Of a stretch of 64,000 nt of DNA, positions 17,390-26,221 are shown in pieces. This DNA comes from Tenacibaculum lutimaris (GTDB lineage: Bacteria; Bacteroidota; Bacteroidia; Flavobacteriales; Flavobacteriaceae), in assembly GCF_003610735.1 (NCBI RefSeq), contig NZ_RAQM01000009.1:321194-385193 (forward strand), written 5' to 3'. Numbering within the stretch: position 1 is the stretch's first letter; each line of letters starts with the position of its first letter. A model generated the notes under the pieces. The model was not told the DNA's origin, did no database searches, and saw only the letters and a list, made by a program, of their open reading frames with translations. The translations under genes and the position numbers were made by a program.

Positions 17390-18984
17390 TAAAGTGTAAT
17401 AAGGGTAAACTCTAGTTGTAACGGATGTAAATTTTCTTTCAGAACTTTAATAAAGTCGGCTCCATATTCTAAATAGAATTCTGAAAAATTACGTTGACGT
17501 TCTTCTAAACTTTGATTAGGTAACAATTCGTTTTGCAAAGCTACGATTCTTTCAACCATTTCTTTTTGGCGTCTTTTTTCTGCTCGTAACCATCTTTTTT
17601 CAAGGTTTTCTAATCCTTTTATCTGCTTTTTTTCTTGTGCATTTACTGCACCAACAAAAGAAACATCGGTTTTTTGAGCTACCTTACGTAAATCGTCAAA
17701 CTGTTGTTGTAAAAACTGCTTTTGCTTGGTAAAATCTACCTTAGTATCGCCATTAGCTAACACTTTTTTTGCTAGTAAATCATCTTGTTTTAAAAACAAC
17801 TCTTCTTCTGAAACGTTTAGTTTCTCTAACTTTCCTAATTGTTTTTCTGAAAGTATTTGAGCTGAGTTTCTTAATAACAAAATAGGAAACGGAACATTTA
17901 CTTTATCAAAATATGCCTTTAACTCTAACCAGTAGGCTAACTCTCCTCCTCCACCTATGTAACATAGGTTCGGTAAAATTACCTCTTGGTATAGTGGGCG
18001 CATAATTACGTTTGGTGAAAAACATTCTGGCTGACTATGTAAATGGTCTAGAATTTCATCCTTTGTCCAAGAAATATCTGTATTATTTACTTTGTAAATT
18101 CCGTTTTCAAGAACAATACGTTCGCGAATCCTATCGGTTATATAAAACAAGTTTATTTCACGCGGATTTACTTGTATTTTATATGATTTCTCTAGTTCTG
18201 TAATTGTTTTCGATACTTCTTTATAAGAGGTTTCATGTAACAAATCGTATTCTACATACGGTGTTAGTGCTCTTTTTAATTCTCTTTCATCAGCATCTAA
18301 AATTACCAAACCATACTTTCCAAAAAGTTTATCGGCTATATATCTAGTTGCATCTGCTAATGTTTTGTGTTGCAAGTATCCTTTTTCAAATATCTCTTTT
18401 ATTTGAACAGCATTTTTTGAACTTCCTAAATGTTCTGCAAACACTTCAAAAACATCTTGTAACCCTTCGGTTGTAAAACGCCCTACTGGTCCTGTTTGGT
18501 CAGAGTTCCACTGTACTTTTATCCCTTTAAAATTAAAGAAGTTAATTTCTTCAAAATCGTGGTCTTCAGTTGCCATCCAATATATGGGCACAAAATTCTC
18601 ATTCGGAAATTGCATTGACAAATGCTCACACATATTTATAGTTGATATAATCTTATATAAAAAGTATAACGGCCCTGTAAATAAGTTCAGCTGATGTCCT
18701 GTTGTAACAGTAAATGTATTCTCTTCTAATAAGCTTTCTATATTTTTTTGCGTGTCGAACGACAAATCAATGTCTTTGTATTGTTTTCTCAATACTTCAA
18801 CCAATCTTTTTCTTTGAGTGCTTGAAATAGGATTTGCTTTCTTTTCTTCTAGTTGCTTTTCAAAGTTTCGTAAACTCGGATAACGGTTATAAAAAGGTTG
18901 AATATTTTCATCAGCCTTTAAATAATCCTCCATTGTTTTAGAAAAGAATCCTGTGTTTTTATAAGGTATATTGGTTACGTTCAT
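17389..18984 (-). CDS. bshC: Bacillithiol biosynthesis cysteine-adding enzyme BshC
   Basis: BshC is assigned to the last step of bacillithiol synthesis, joining cysteine to glucosaminyl-malate. The 531 residues contain the family start IPYKNTGFFSKTMEDYL (5-21), TVTTGHQLNLFTGPLYFLYK (about 93-112), WMATEDHDFEEINFF (about 149-163) and IMRPLYQEVILPNL, plus a C-terminal coiled coil (about 430-500). It starts on the stop codon of the methyltransferase gene and its own stop overlaps rlmF. bshB1 is found at 54030-54746; bshA is not in the window. Confidence 0.95.
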   Translation of the reverse strand: MNVTNIPYKNTGFFSKTMEDYLKADENIQPFYNRYPSLRNFEKQLEEKKANPISSTQRKRLVEVLRKQYKDIDLSFDTQKNIESLLEENTFTVTTGHQLNLFTGPLYFLYKIISTINMCEHLSMQFPNENFVPIYWMATEDHDFEEINFFNFKGIKVQWNSDQTGPVGRFTTEGLQDVFEVFAEHLGSSKNAVQIKEIFEKGYLQHKTLADATRYIADKLFGKYGLVILDADERELKRALTPYVEYDLLHETSYKEVSKTITELEKSYKIQVNPREINLFYITDRIRERIVLENGIYKVNNTDISWTKDEILDHLHSQPECFSPNVIMRPLYQEVILPNLCYIGGGGELAYWLELKAYFDKVNVPFPILLLRNSAQILSEKQLGKLEKLNVSEEELFLKQDDLLAKKVLANGDTKVDFTKQKQFLQQQFDDLRKVAQKTDVSFVGAVNAQEKKQIKGLENLEKRWLRAEKRRQKEMVERIVALQNELLPNQSLEERQRNFSEFYLEYGADFIKVLKENLHPLQLEFTLITL

Positions 18985-19649
18985 TACTTGTGCATTCTTT
19001 GAAATAAGGTGTAAACATACGGACGTTCTCCTCCGTACGGATTTACAAATGTGTGATTAAAACTATTGACTAAAACAAAATCGTTTCCTAATTTTTCTTG
19101 TAGCATTTCCGCATTGTAACGTTGTAATTGCAGTCCACAACATTTTTCTGCTCCGTTTAAAGCAAAAACAGCAATAATTACGAATCCGTCAACTTTTACA
19201 AGCTTCTTTAATAAATTAAAATAGGCATTCTGTTCTTCGGTTTTTAAAAAGAAGTGTAGTACCGCTCTATCATTCCATACATCAACTTCATCAAGCTCAT
19301 GTAACTTGGTTGGAGTCACTAAATCATCAGCTATAAAATTAACTTTTGATGCATCTTTTCCTAATCGATTTTGTATATCGGTTAAAGCTTTTTCAGATAA
19401 ATCATTTGCTATTAAACCTGAATATCCATCAGCTACTAGCTCGTCAATTAACATGGATGAACCAACGCCAACATTTAAGATTTTAGCGTCTTTAGATACT
19501 TTGGATTCTTTTAGTAATTGAATAGTTTCTTTCGAATTTTCTTCGAACCAGCCTAGTTTTTCTGTTGGATTTTTTACATAGGCAGCATTCCAGTGTTTTT
19601 TATAATTAATTTCTTCCGGAATGTTACACTCACTCTCTTTTGTAGTCAT
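18984..19649 (-). CDS. Class I SAM-dependent methyltransferase, bshC-linked
   Basis: The 221 residues form a Rossmann methyltransferase: ILNVGVGSSMLIDELVADG is motif I (about 57-75), VDVWNDRAVLHFF motif II-like (about 125-137), and GFVIIAVFALNGAEKCCGL (about 154-172) with a cysteine pair. An N-terminal HWNAAYVKNPTEKLGWFE block is shared with a widespread uncharacterised family. Its stop codon overlaps the bshC start, so it is translationally coupled to bacillithiol synthesis. Substrate is unknown; a thiol or bacillithiol link is only a guess from position. Confidence 0.8.
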   Translation of the reverse strand: MTTKESECNIPEEINYKKHWNAAYVKNPTEKLGWFEENSKETIQLLKESKVSKDAKILNVGVGSSMLIDELVADGYSGLIANDLSEKALTDIQNRLGKDASKVNFIADDLVTPTKLHELDEVDVWNDRAVLHFFLKTEEQNAYFNLLKKLVKVDGFVIIAVFALNGAEKCCGLQLQRYNAEMLQEKLGNDFVLVNSFNHTFVNPYGGERPYVYTLFQRMHK

Positions 19650-19770
19650 AGTCCAAAAATAGGAAAATTTAATCCTTTGTCGAAAAAGAAACCTCCTTCT
19701 AACAGATTTTTAACTACATTCTTTTTTTAACCATCTATTTAGGTATTTTTACAGTTAGTAAATTACAATT

Positions 19771-21699
19771 ATGCAGTTTAAACATCCTGAGATTTTATAT
19801 TTCTTAGCTTTTTTACTCATTCCTATTTTGGTACACCTGTTCCAACTACAGCGATTTGTAAAAGTTCCGTTTACCAATGTAGCTTTTTTACAAAAGTTAG
19901 TGTTACAAACACGTAAAAGTTCTCGTATAAAAAAATGGGTGATTTTAGCCACTCGCTTACTGTTACTTACTGCTCTAATTTTTGCCTTTGTTCAACCTTA
20001 CTTTAGTAATCATAAATTAGATGAAGAGCAGCATTTCTTTATATATTTAGATAACTCTTTAAGTACTAATGCTGTTGGAGAAAAGGGTAATTTACTGCAA
20101 ATCGCTACACAAGAAATTATTGAAAAGTTATCTGATAAAGCTAGCTATTCTTTAGCTACTCAAAATAACTTTTATAAAAATAAAACAGCTTCTGAGCTAA
20201 AAGACATTTTACTAAAAGTTACTAATACTGCTAAAAACACGAATTTAAAAGATGTACTGTTAAAGGCAGCTAATGAAAACACTTCAAGTAATACTAAAAA
20301 CATCTTAATTTCTGACTTTCAAAATATTCAAAAAGAAGGTATTACCAATCTTCCTACGAATACTGCCTTGGTTAAAGTAAGTCCTGAACAAAAAAGTAAT
20401 CTTTCTATTGATAGTGTTTTTGTAAACGATAATGGCTCTTCTAACTTTAATATTCATATCACTATTAGAAACCAAGGAGTACAAAAAAAAGACATTCCGA
20501 TTGCTCTTTATAATGCCGATAAACTCATTAACAAACAAACTTTTTCAATAGAAGAAAACAACACAACACAAGTCACTTTTTCTATTGTAAAAGCACCTGT
20601 TTTTTTAGGGAAAATTGACCTTAATTTTAAAGACACTTATAGCTTTGACAATTCATTTTACTTTACTATCAACACCAACGAAAAAATTAATGTATTAAGC
20701 ATAGGAGAATCGGCTGATTTTTTGAGTAGAATTTACACGAAAGAGGAATTTAACTTTACCTCTTCTTCGTTGCAAAATGTGAATTACAATGTAATCCCAA
20801 AGCAACATCTTGTAGTTTTAAATGAATTGGAAAACATTCCCCAAACACTTATCAACAGCTTAGAGTCTTATATGGAAAATGGAGGGAATATTATTATTAT
20901 TCCGAGCCAAAACACGTCCATTAATTCATACAATAATTTATTCAACAAGTTGAATATTGGAAGTCTACTTTCTCAAAAAAATGATAGTTTAAAAATTACG
21001 GATATTAATTACAACCATCCGCTTCTAAAAAATGTTTTTGAGAAAAGAGTTACTAATTTTCAATATCCATTTGTAAAAACATCATTTAATTCAACACTTA
21101 AAAATGTTTCTAATCTTGTTTCTTTTGAAAACAAGCAGGGTTTTATTCAACAAGTACGTTTACCAAAAGCTTCTTTGTATTGGGTAGCGGCTCCTCTTCA
21201 AAAAGAAAACAGCAATTTTATCAATTCTCCACTGATTGTTCCTGTTTTTTATAACATTGGAAAACAAAGTTTACAACTTTCAGAACTGTATTACACTATT
21301 GATAAACAAAATACAATTGATATTGATAAACACTTAGGAAAAGACGAAATTTTATCGATCTATTCCGACACCGGTTCATTTATTCCGTTACAACAAACTT
21401 TTCAAAACAAAGTACGAATTACTACTAATGATCAACCTTTAATTGCAGGATTTTATCAAATTAAACAACAAAATAATCTGATAAAAAGTTGTGCTTTTAA
21501 TTACTCTAAAAGTGAAAGCTCTTTAGACTTTTTAACACTTTCTGATATTAACAACACTACAATTTCTACCTCAGTTAAAGACACTTTAGAAAATATTAAT
21601 AACGAAAATAAAATTCAATGGCTTTGGAAATGGTTTTTGGCACTAGCTATTGTATCTTTGCTGTTAGAAATTTTGATTTTAAAATTCTTTAAACCATGA
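19771..21699 (+). CDS. BatA-domain (aerotolerance-type) membrane protein
   Basis: The 642 residues start with the BatA N-terminal signature: a membrane helix (HPEILYFLAFLLIPILVHLF, 5-24), then KVPFTNVAFLQ and a second helix (KKWVILATRLLLLTALIFAF). The middle (about 80-600) is periplasmic and includes a von Willebrand-like and a glutamine-amidotransferase-like segment (LESYMENGGNIIIIPS). A final helix (about 618-637) anchors the C-terminus. The family is widespread in Bacteroidetes; function is not established. Its stop overlaps the next start (ATGA). Confidence 0.85.
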   Translation: MQFKHPEILYFLAFLLIPILVHLFQLQRFVKVPFTNVAFLQKLVLQTRKSSRIKKWVILATRLLLLTALIFAFVQPYFSNHKLDEEQHFFIYLDNSLSTNAVGEKGNLLQIATQEIIEKLSDKASYSLATQNNFYKNKTASELKDILLKVTNTAKNTNLKDVLLKAANENTSSNTKNILISDFQNIQKEGITNLPTNTALVKVSPEQKSNLSIDSVFVNDNGSSNFNIHITIRNQGVQKKDIPIALYNADKLINKQTFSIEENNTTQVTFSIVKAPVFLGKIDLNFKDTYSFDNSFYFTINTNEKINVLSIGESADFLSRIYTKEEFNFTSSSLQNVNYNVIPKQHLVVLNELENIPQTLINSLESYMENGGNIIIIPSQNTSINSYNNLFNKLNIGSLLSQKNDSLKITDINYNHPLLKNVFEKRVTNFQYPFVKTSFNSTLKNVSNLVSFENKQGFIQQVRLPKASLYWVAAPLQKENSNFINSPLIVPVFYNIGKQSLQLSELYYTIDKQNTIDIDKHLGKDEILSIYSDTGSFIPLQQTFQNKVRITTNDQPLIAGFYQIKQQNNLIKSCAFNYSKSESSLDFLTLSDINNTTISTSVKDTLENINNENKIQWLWKWFLALAIVSLLLEILILKFFKP

Positions 21700-22955
21700 C
21701 AACGCTGCTTAAATCGGCAACAATTATAGATGCTTCTAGCCCTTACCACAAGCAAACCAAAGATATTTTAATAACTGACGGAATTATCACTAAAATTGAT
21801 AATTCTATCCAACCAAAAGAAAACTATCAAGTTGTAGAACTCGATAATCTACATGTTTCAACCGGATGGTTTGATACTAGTGTGTCTTTTGGTGAACCTG
21901 GTTATGAAGAACGTGAAACTTTAAAACATGGTGTACAGGTAGCTGCTAAAAGTGGATTTACCGACGTAGCAATTAATCCGAACACCTATCCTATTGTTGA
22001 CAATAAATCGGCTGTTGAGTTTTTAATTAATAAAGTAAACGGAGCTGCAACTAGCATTCATCCTATTGGAGCTTTAACACAGCAAAGTAAAGGTGTTGAA
22101 ATGTCAGAAATGTATGACATGCAACAATCGGGTGCTATTGCTTTTGGAGATTACAATAAGCCTGTTAGCAATGACAACTTGTTAAAAATAGCATTACTCT
22201 ACGCTCAAAACTTTGACGGATTAGTACTAAGCTTCCCTAAAAACAATTTAATTGCAGGTGAAGGGGTTGCTAATGAAGGTAAAAATAGTACTCTTTTAGG
22301 ATTGAAAGGAATTCCTGCACTTGCAGAAGAAATTCAAATTGCTCGTGATTTATTTTTGTTAGAATACACTGGAGGAAAACTACATATACCTACAATTTCT
22401 ACAGCTAAATCTGTTCAACTGATTAAAGACGCAAAAGAAAAAGGATTAGATGTAACATGTAGCGTTGCAGTTCATAATTTATTTTTAACAGACGATGAAC
22501 TACATGATTTTGATGCAAATAAAAAAGTAAACCCTCCTCTACGTACAGAAAATGATAGAAAAGCTTTAATACAAGGACTAAAAGAAGGAGTTATTGATAT
22601 AATTACTTCAGATCATAATCCTATTGACATTGAACATAAAAAAGTAGAGTATTCTACTGCAAAAGACGGAACTATTGGTTTAGAAAGTGCTTTCGGAGCA
22701 TTAAATACCGTATTAGATATTGAAACAATTGTAAAATGTTTATCAGACAATCCTAGAAAGCGTTTTGGAGTTGATTCCGTTATCATTGAAGAGAATGAAA
22801 AAGCTACTTTATCTATCTTCAACCCTAATGGAGAATACACTTTTTCTGAAGAAAACATTATTTCTACCTCTAAAAACAGTGTATTTCTAGATAAAAAACT
22901 AGACGGAAAAGTATACGGTATTTACAATAATAGTCAACTAATTTTAAACTTATAA
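21696..22955 (+). CDS. Dihydroorotase-like protein lacking the metal-binding histidines (PyrC'-type)
   Basis: The 419-residue amidohydrolase aligns with class I dihydroorotase: GWFDTSVSFGEPG (57-69) replaces the canonical D-x-H-x-H segment, with Ser62 and Ser64 in place of both histidines; LHIPTIST and VTCSVAVHNLFL also lack ligand histidines, while PPLRTENDR and TSDHNPID (about 303-310) remain. By analogy with PyrC' of other bacteria it is probably catalytically dead and structural, for example supporting aspartate transcarbamoylase. It is often annotated simply as dihydroorotase. Fused by a 4-base overlap to the BatA gene; next gene is 4 bases on. Confidence 0.85.
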   Translation: MTTLLKSATIIDASSPYHKQTKDILITDGIITKIDNSIQPKENYQVVELDNLHVSTGWFDTSVSFGEPGYEERETLKHGVQVAAKSGFTDVAINPNTYPIVDNKSAVEFLINKVNGAATSIHPIGALTQQSKGVEMSEMYDMQQSGAIAFGDYNKPVSNDNLLKIALLYAQNFDGLVLSFPKNNLIAGEGVANEGKNSTLLGLKGIPALAEEIQIARDLFLLEYTGGKLHIPTISTAKSVQLIKDAKEKGLDVTCSVAVHNLFLTDDELHDFDANKKVNPPLRTENDRKALIQGLKEGVIDIITSDHNPIDIEHKKVEYSTAKDGTIGLESAFGALNTVLDIETIVKCLSDNPRKRFGVDSVIIEENEKATLSIFNPNGEYTFSEENIISTSKNSVFLDKKLDGKVYGIYNNSQLILNL

Positions 22956-22959
22956 AATC

Positions 22960-23286
22960 ATGGAAAATCTAACAGTAAACGAAGGTAAGACGGCAGCTAT
23001 AATTAGCCACTTTACAGTTATAGGGCTTATTATTGCCTTTGTTTTAAACATGAACAAAAAAAATGCCTTTGCTAGTTTTTATATAAGACAAATGCTAGGG
23101 TTAAATTTATTATACATGGCAAATATATGGATTGTATACAGATACTTAGGGAATACAATAGGTTGGGCTGTAGGAGTATTGTTATTTGTACTTTGGATAA
23201 TTAGCCTTTTAGCTGTTTTAAAGGGAGAAAAGAAGCTTGTACCAGTTGTTGGAGAGCAATTTCAAAACCTATTTAAAGGAATTTAA
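22960..23286 (+). CDS. Small DUF4870-type membrane protein
   Basis: The 108 residues contain three hydrophobic helices (about 12-30, 44-62 and 68-86) separated by short polar loops, with NKKNAFASFYIRQMLGLNLL, the recognisable loop of DUF4870/Tic20-like small membrane proteins. No function is known. It lies 4 bases after the pseudo-dihydroorotase gene and 3 before the esterase, so it is part of the same operon. Confidence 0.8.
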   Translation: MENLTVNEGKTAAIISHFTVIGLIIAFVLNMNKKNAFASFYIRQMLGLNLLYMANIWIVYRYLGNTIGWAVGVLLFVLWIISLLAVLKGEKKLVPVVGEQFQNLFKGI

Positions 23287-23289
23287 TAC

Positions 23290-23928
23290 ATGAGTTTACA
23301 ATACGTTGTAAGAGAACCTAAGGTCTCAATTGATAATCCACCTCTTTTAATTTTATTGCACGGATACGGAAGTAATGAAGAAGATTTGTTTTCGTTTGCA
23401 GAAGAATTACCTGAAGATTTATTAATAGTAAGTGCTAGAGCTCCACATGATATGGGATATGGTGGTTATGCTTGGTACGCTATTAACTTCGATGCTATTA
23501 ACGGAAAATTCTCTGATTTAGCTCAAGCAAGTGAATCAATAGATAAAATTGCTATATTTATTGACGAAATCAAAGAAAAATATAATACCAACCCTGACAA
23601 AACCTTCTTATTAGGTTTTAGCCAAGGAGCCATTTTAAGTTATGCGCTAAGTTTTAAATACCCTAATAAGGTACAACATGTAGTTGCTTTAAGTGGTTAT
23701 ATTAATGAGGAACTATTACCTTCTGAGATACATAATATGATTAACACTGATTATTATATTTCTCACGGAACGGTTGACCAAGTACTTCCTGTAGATTGGG
23801 CTAGAAAAGCCCCTATTCTACTAGAAAACTTTAATTTAGAAAACGAATACTCTGAATATCCAGTCGGACATGGAGTTGCTCCTCAAAACTTTTATAGTTT
23901 CAAAAACTGGATTGAAAAAAGATTATAG
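23290..23928 (+). CDS. Phospholipase/carboxylesterase-family alpha/beta hydrolase
   Basis: The 212 residues match the family of short cytoplasmic carboxylesterases: LLHGYGSNEEDLFSFAEEL forms the oxyanion region (22-40), GFSQGAILSYALSF holds the nucleophile serine (about 114-127), the aspartate lies in HGTVDQVLPVDWAR (about 159-172) and the histidine in VGHGVAP. No signal peptide is present. Substrate is unknown. It is the fourth gene of the run beginning at 19771. Confidence 0.9.
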   Translation: MSLQYVVREPKVSIDNPPLLILLHGYGSNEEDLFSFAEELPEDLLIVSARAPHDMGYGGYAWYAINFDAINGKFSDLAQASESIDKIAIFIDEIKEKYNTNPDKTFLLGFSQGAILSYALSFKYPNKVQHVVALSGYINEELLPSEIHNMINTDYYISHGTVDQVLPVDWARKAPILLENFNLENEYSEYPVGHGVAPQNFYSFKNWIEKRL

Positions 23929-23963
23929 TTTTAGCTGTTATAAAAATATAAGTTAACTGTTTT

Positions 23964-24935
23964 TTGCTATCTAACTCAATTAATATTAATAGCTTATTTA
24001 ACCAAGATATACTATATTATTGGAGTACTCCATTTTTTATCTTGGTTATCTTTCTTGAAATGTTTTTTAGTTATCGAGCAAGAGTAAAAAACTACGAATT
24101 TAAAGACACAGCAACCAACCTTTATTTCGCCCTCATTAATTTTAGTTTAGACTTGTTAATGAAAGGAATTTCATTCTTTGTTCTTAGTTATTTTTATCAG
24201 AATAGAATTATTGATTGGGAAGGTAATCAATACTGGGCTTATTGGACTTTGGCTTTTTTAGGGCAAGATTTTCTATATTATCTTCAACACTATTTTGATC
24301 ATAGCTCTCGTTTTTTTTGGGCAATCCATGTAACCCATCACAATTCAGAATACTACAATATTTCTACAGGCTTTAGATCGTCTGTTTTACAACCTTTATA
24401 CAGATACATTTTCTTTATTCCTTTAGCTTTTCTTGGTATTGAAGCTCTCCATATCATATTTGCTTATGCTATGATTCAAAACTACGGAACTTTATGCCAC
24501 ACCAATTTTATTAATAATAAATTTTCTAAATGGTGGGGGATTCTTTTTGTTACTCCATCTCATCATAGAGTTCATCATGCTTCAAACATTAAATACCTTG
24601 ACAAAAACATGGGTATGTTTTTAATTATTTGGGATAAGATATTTGGTACTTTCCAAGCTGAAGAAGATGAGGAAAATTATGAAAAATTAAAATATGGTCT
24701 TACAAAACCTTTAGAAGACAAAGGACCTATTAATATTATTTTTCATGAATGGAAAGAAATTTACAACGATTTTTTCCATCGAAAAAAATATCTTCCTTTA
24801 CGTGTTCGTTTAAAATATGTGTTTATGCCTCCTGGTTGGAGTCATGATGGAAGTTCTAAAACAAGTAAAGAATTACAACGAGAGCTAAAAAACACAACTC
24901 AAGAAATTCGTTTAGAAAAAATAAAAGTCGAGTAA
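23964..24935 (+). CDS. Sterol desaturase/fatty acid hydroxylase-family membrane protein
   Basis: The 323 residues have membrane helices and the eight-histidine di-iron motif set: QHYFDHSSRFFWAIHVTHHN (about 111-130), CHTNFI (about 178) and PSHHRVHHAS (about 198-207). Such enzymes insert oxygen or double bonds in lipids such as fatty acids, sterols or carotenoids; the substrate here is unknown. I use the TTG at 23964 because the first ATG (24060) would remove the first membrane helix. A terminator hairpin includes the stop codon. Confidence 0.85.
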   Translation: MLSNSININSLFNQDILYYWSTPFFILVIFLEMFFSYRARVKNYEFKDTATNLYFALINFSLDLLMKGISFFVLSYFYQNRIIDWEGNQYWAYWTLAFLGQDFLYYLQHYFDHSSRFFWAIHVTHHNSEYYNISTGFRSSVLQPLYRYIFFIPLAFLGIEALHIIFAYAMIQNYGTLCHTNFINNKFSKWWGILFVTPSHHRVHHASNIKYLDKNMGMFLIIWDKIFGTFQAEEDEENYEKLKYGLTKPLEDKGPINIIFHEWKEIYNDFFHRKKYLPLRVRLKYVFMPPGWSHDGSSKTSKELQRELKNTTQEIRLEKIKVE

Positions 24936-24951
24936 AATACTCGACTTTTAT
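24921..24951. terminator. Bidirectional terminator between desaturase gene and bcp
   Basis: AAAAGTCGAGTA (24923-24934) and TACTCGACTTTT (24938-24949) are perfect 12-bp arms with T runs on both strands. The desaturase stop codon lies inside the stem, and bcp ends a few bases beyond on the other strand. Confidence 0.85.
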
Positions 24952-24968
24952 TTTGATATTTTTTTACA

Positions 24969-25424
24969 CTATTTACTTAGTATTTGATTAGCGTGTTCCT
25001 TTGTTTTTACTTTTGTAATTACGTCTTCAATCACACCTTTCTCATCAATTACAAAGGTCGTACGATGAATTCCATCATACTCTCTTCCCATAAATTTTTT
25101 AGGTCCCCAAACTCCAAATGCATTAATTACTTCTTTATCTTCATCTGCTAACAAAGGAAAAGGCAATTCATTTTTGTCAATGAAATTTTGTTGACGTTTC
25201 GCTGAATCAGCACTTACTCCTAATACATCGTATCCTTTTGCTAAAAATGTTTGGTAATTATCTCGTAAATCACAAGCCTCTGCTGTACATCCTGGTGTAC
25301 TAGCTTTTGGGTAAAAAAATAATACTAATTTTTTTCCTTTATAATCAGAAAGCTTTACTGCATTTCCTTTTTCATCTACCGATTCAAAATTTGGTGCGGT
25401 ATCTCCTACTTTTAATGTTGTCAT
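24969..25424 (-). CDS. bcp: Thioredoxin-dependent thiol peroxidase (BCP-type peroxiredoxin)
   Basis: This reduces hydroperoxides using thioredoxin. From the ATG at 25424 the protein is 151 residues, starting MTTLKVGDTAPNFES as the family does; a longer frame from 25487 would add 21 non-conserved residues that overlap promoter-like repeats. Peroxidatic Cys46 and resolving Cys51 lie in PKASTPGCTAEACDLRD, the PrxQ/BCP arrangement. GREYDGIHRTTFVID is the C-terminal signature. Confidence 0.93.
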   Translation of the reverse strand: MTTLKVGDTAPNFESVDEKGNAVKLSDYKGKKLVLFFYPKASTPGCTAEACDLRDNYQTFLAKGYDVLGVSADSAKRQQNFIDKNELPFPLLADEDKEVINAFGVWGPKKFMGREYDGIHRTTFVIDEKGVIEDVITKVKTKEHANQILSK

Positions 25425-25436
25425 ATTATTTCGTTT

Positions 25437-25458
25437 CAAAGTTACAATGTCAAAGTTA
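25437..25458 (-). promoter_or_regulatory. Tandem -7-like elements in front of bcp
   Basis: TAACTTTG, which fits the Bacteroidetes -7 consensus TANNTTTG, occurs twice on the minus strand (25444-25437 and 25458-25451), 14 bases apart. The nearer copy is 12 bases before the bcp ATG, which would give a very short leader. No clear -33 element is visible. Confidence 0.4.
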
Positions 25459-25501
25459 CAAAGTTGATTTTGATTTTCCATAAACATACGTAGCTTCTTT
25501 G

Positions 25502-25509
25502 TACCTTTG
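25502..25509 (+). promoter_or_regulatory. -7 element of the nth promoter
   Basis: TACCTTTG fits TANNTTTG and lies 20 bases before the nth ATG. A -33 TTTG at the expected spacing is not obvious. Confidence 0.4.
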
Positions 25510-25529
25510 AGTCATTCAAACTATATAAA

Positions 25530-26186
25530 ATGACCAAAGCAGAAAAAGTTCAATTTGTTATAGATACATTAGAAGAATTATACCCTGAAACACCTATTCC
25601 TTTAGATCATAAAGATCCTTACACTTTATTAATCGCAGTACTAATGTCTGCTCAAAGTACTGATGCTCGTGTAAACACAATCACCCCTTTATTATTCGAT
25701 AAGGCTGATAATCCTTATGATATGGTGAAACTTACTGTTGATGAAATTCGAGATATTATTAAGCCTGTTGGTTTATCTCCTATGAAATCTAAAGGAATTT
25801 ATGGTTTATCTAAAATTTTGATTGAAAAACACAATGGTGAAGTTCCTATTGATATGGAAGCTTTGGAAGAATTACCTGCTGTGGGACACAAAACTGCTAG
25901 CGTTGTAATGGCACAAGCATTCGATATTCCAACTTTTCCTGTAGATACCCACATTCATAGATTAATGTATCGTTGGAATTTAACAAACGGAAAAAGTGTC
26001 ACACAAACTGAAAAGGATGCTAAACGCTTATTTCCAAAAGAATTATGGAATAAATTACACTTACAAATTATTTATTACGGACGTGAATACTCTCCTGCTC
26101 GCGGTTGGAAATTAGAAAATGACATTATTACTAAAACTGTAGGTAGAAAGTCGGTAATAGACGATTATTATAAAAAACAAGCTTAA
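25530..26186 (+). CDS. nth: Endonuclease III, iron-sulfur-loop-less type
   Basis: Endonuclease III removes oxidised pyrimidines from DNA and nicks the abasic site. The 218 residues contain the helix-hairpin-helix LPAVGHKTASVVMAQAF (about 115-131) with the catalytic lysine in GHK, and the catalytic aspartate in FPVDTHIHRL (about 136-145). The C-terminus reads YYGREYSPARGWKLENDI where four cysteines normally hold the [4Fe-4S] cluster; none is present. The protein is otherwise full length. Other Flavobacteriaceae show the same, as I recall. Confidence 0.93.
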   Translation: MTKAEKVQFVIDTLEELYPETPIPLDHKDPYTLLIAVLMSAQSTDARVNTITPLLFDKADNPYDMVKLTVDEIRDIIKPVGLSPMKSKGIYGLSKILIEKHNGEVPIDMEALEELPAVGHKTASVVMAQAFDIPTFPVDTHIHRLMYRWNLTNGKSVTQTEKDAKRLFPKELWNKLHLQIIYYGREYSPARGWKLENDIITKTVGRKSVIDDYYKKQA

Positions 26187-26218
26187 AAAAAGCCCCAACC
26201 TTGTTGAAGCTTTTTCCA
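26186..26218 (+). terminator. Weak terminator after nth
   Basis: AAAAAGC and GCTTTTT arms with an imperfect AAC/GTT middle follow the nth stop directly. The hairpin is weaker than others in the window. Confidence 0.4.
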
Positions 26219-26221
26219 CTC

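Noticed and set aside
25425..25487. N-terminal extension of the peroxiredoxin
   Set aside because: The family begins at MTTLKVGDTAPNF; the extension overlaps tandem -7-like elements and is not protein-like.
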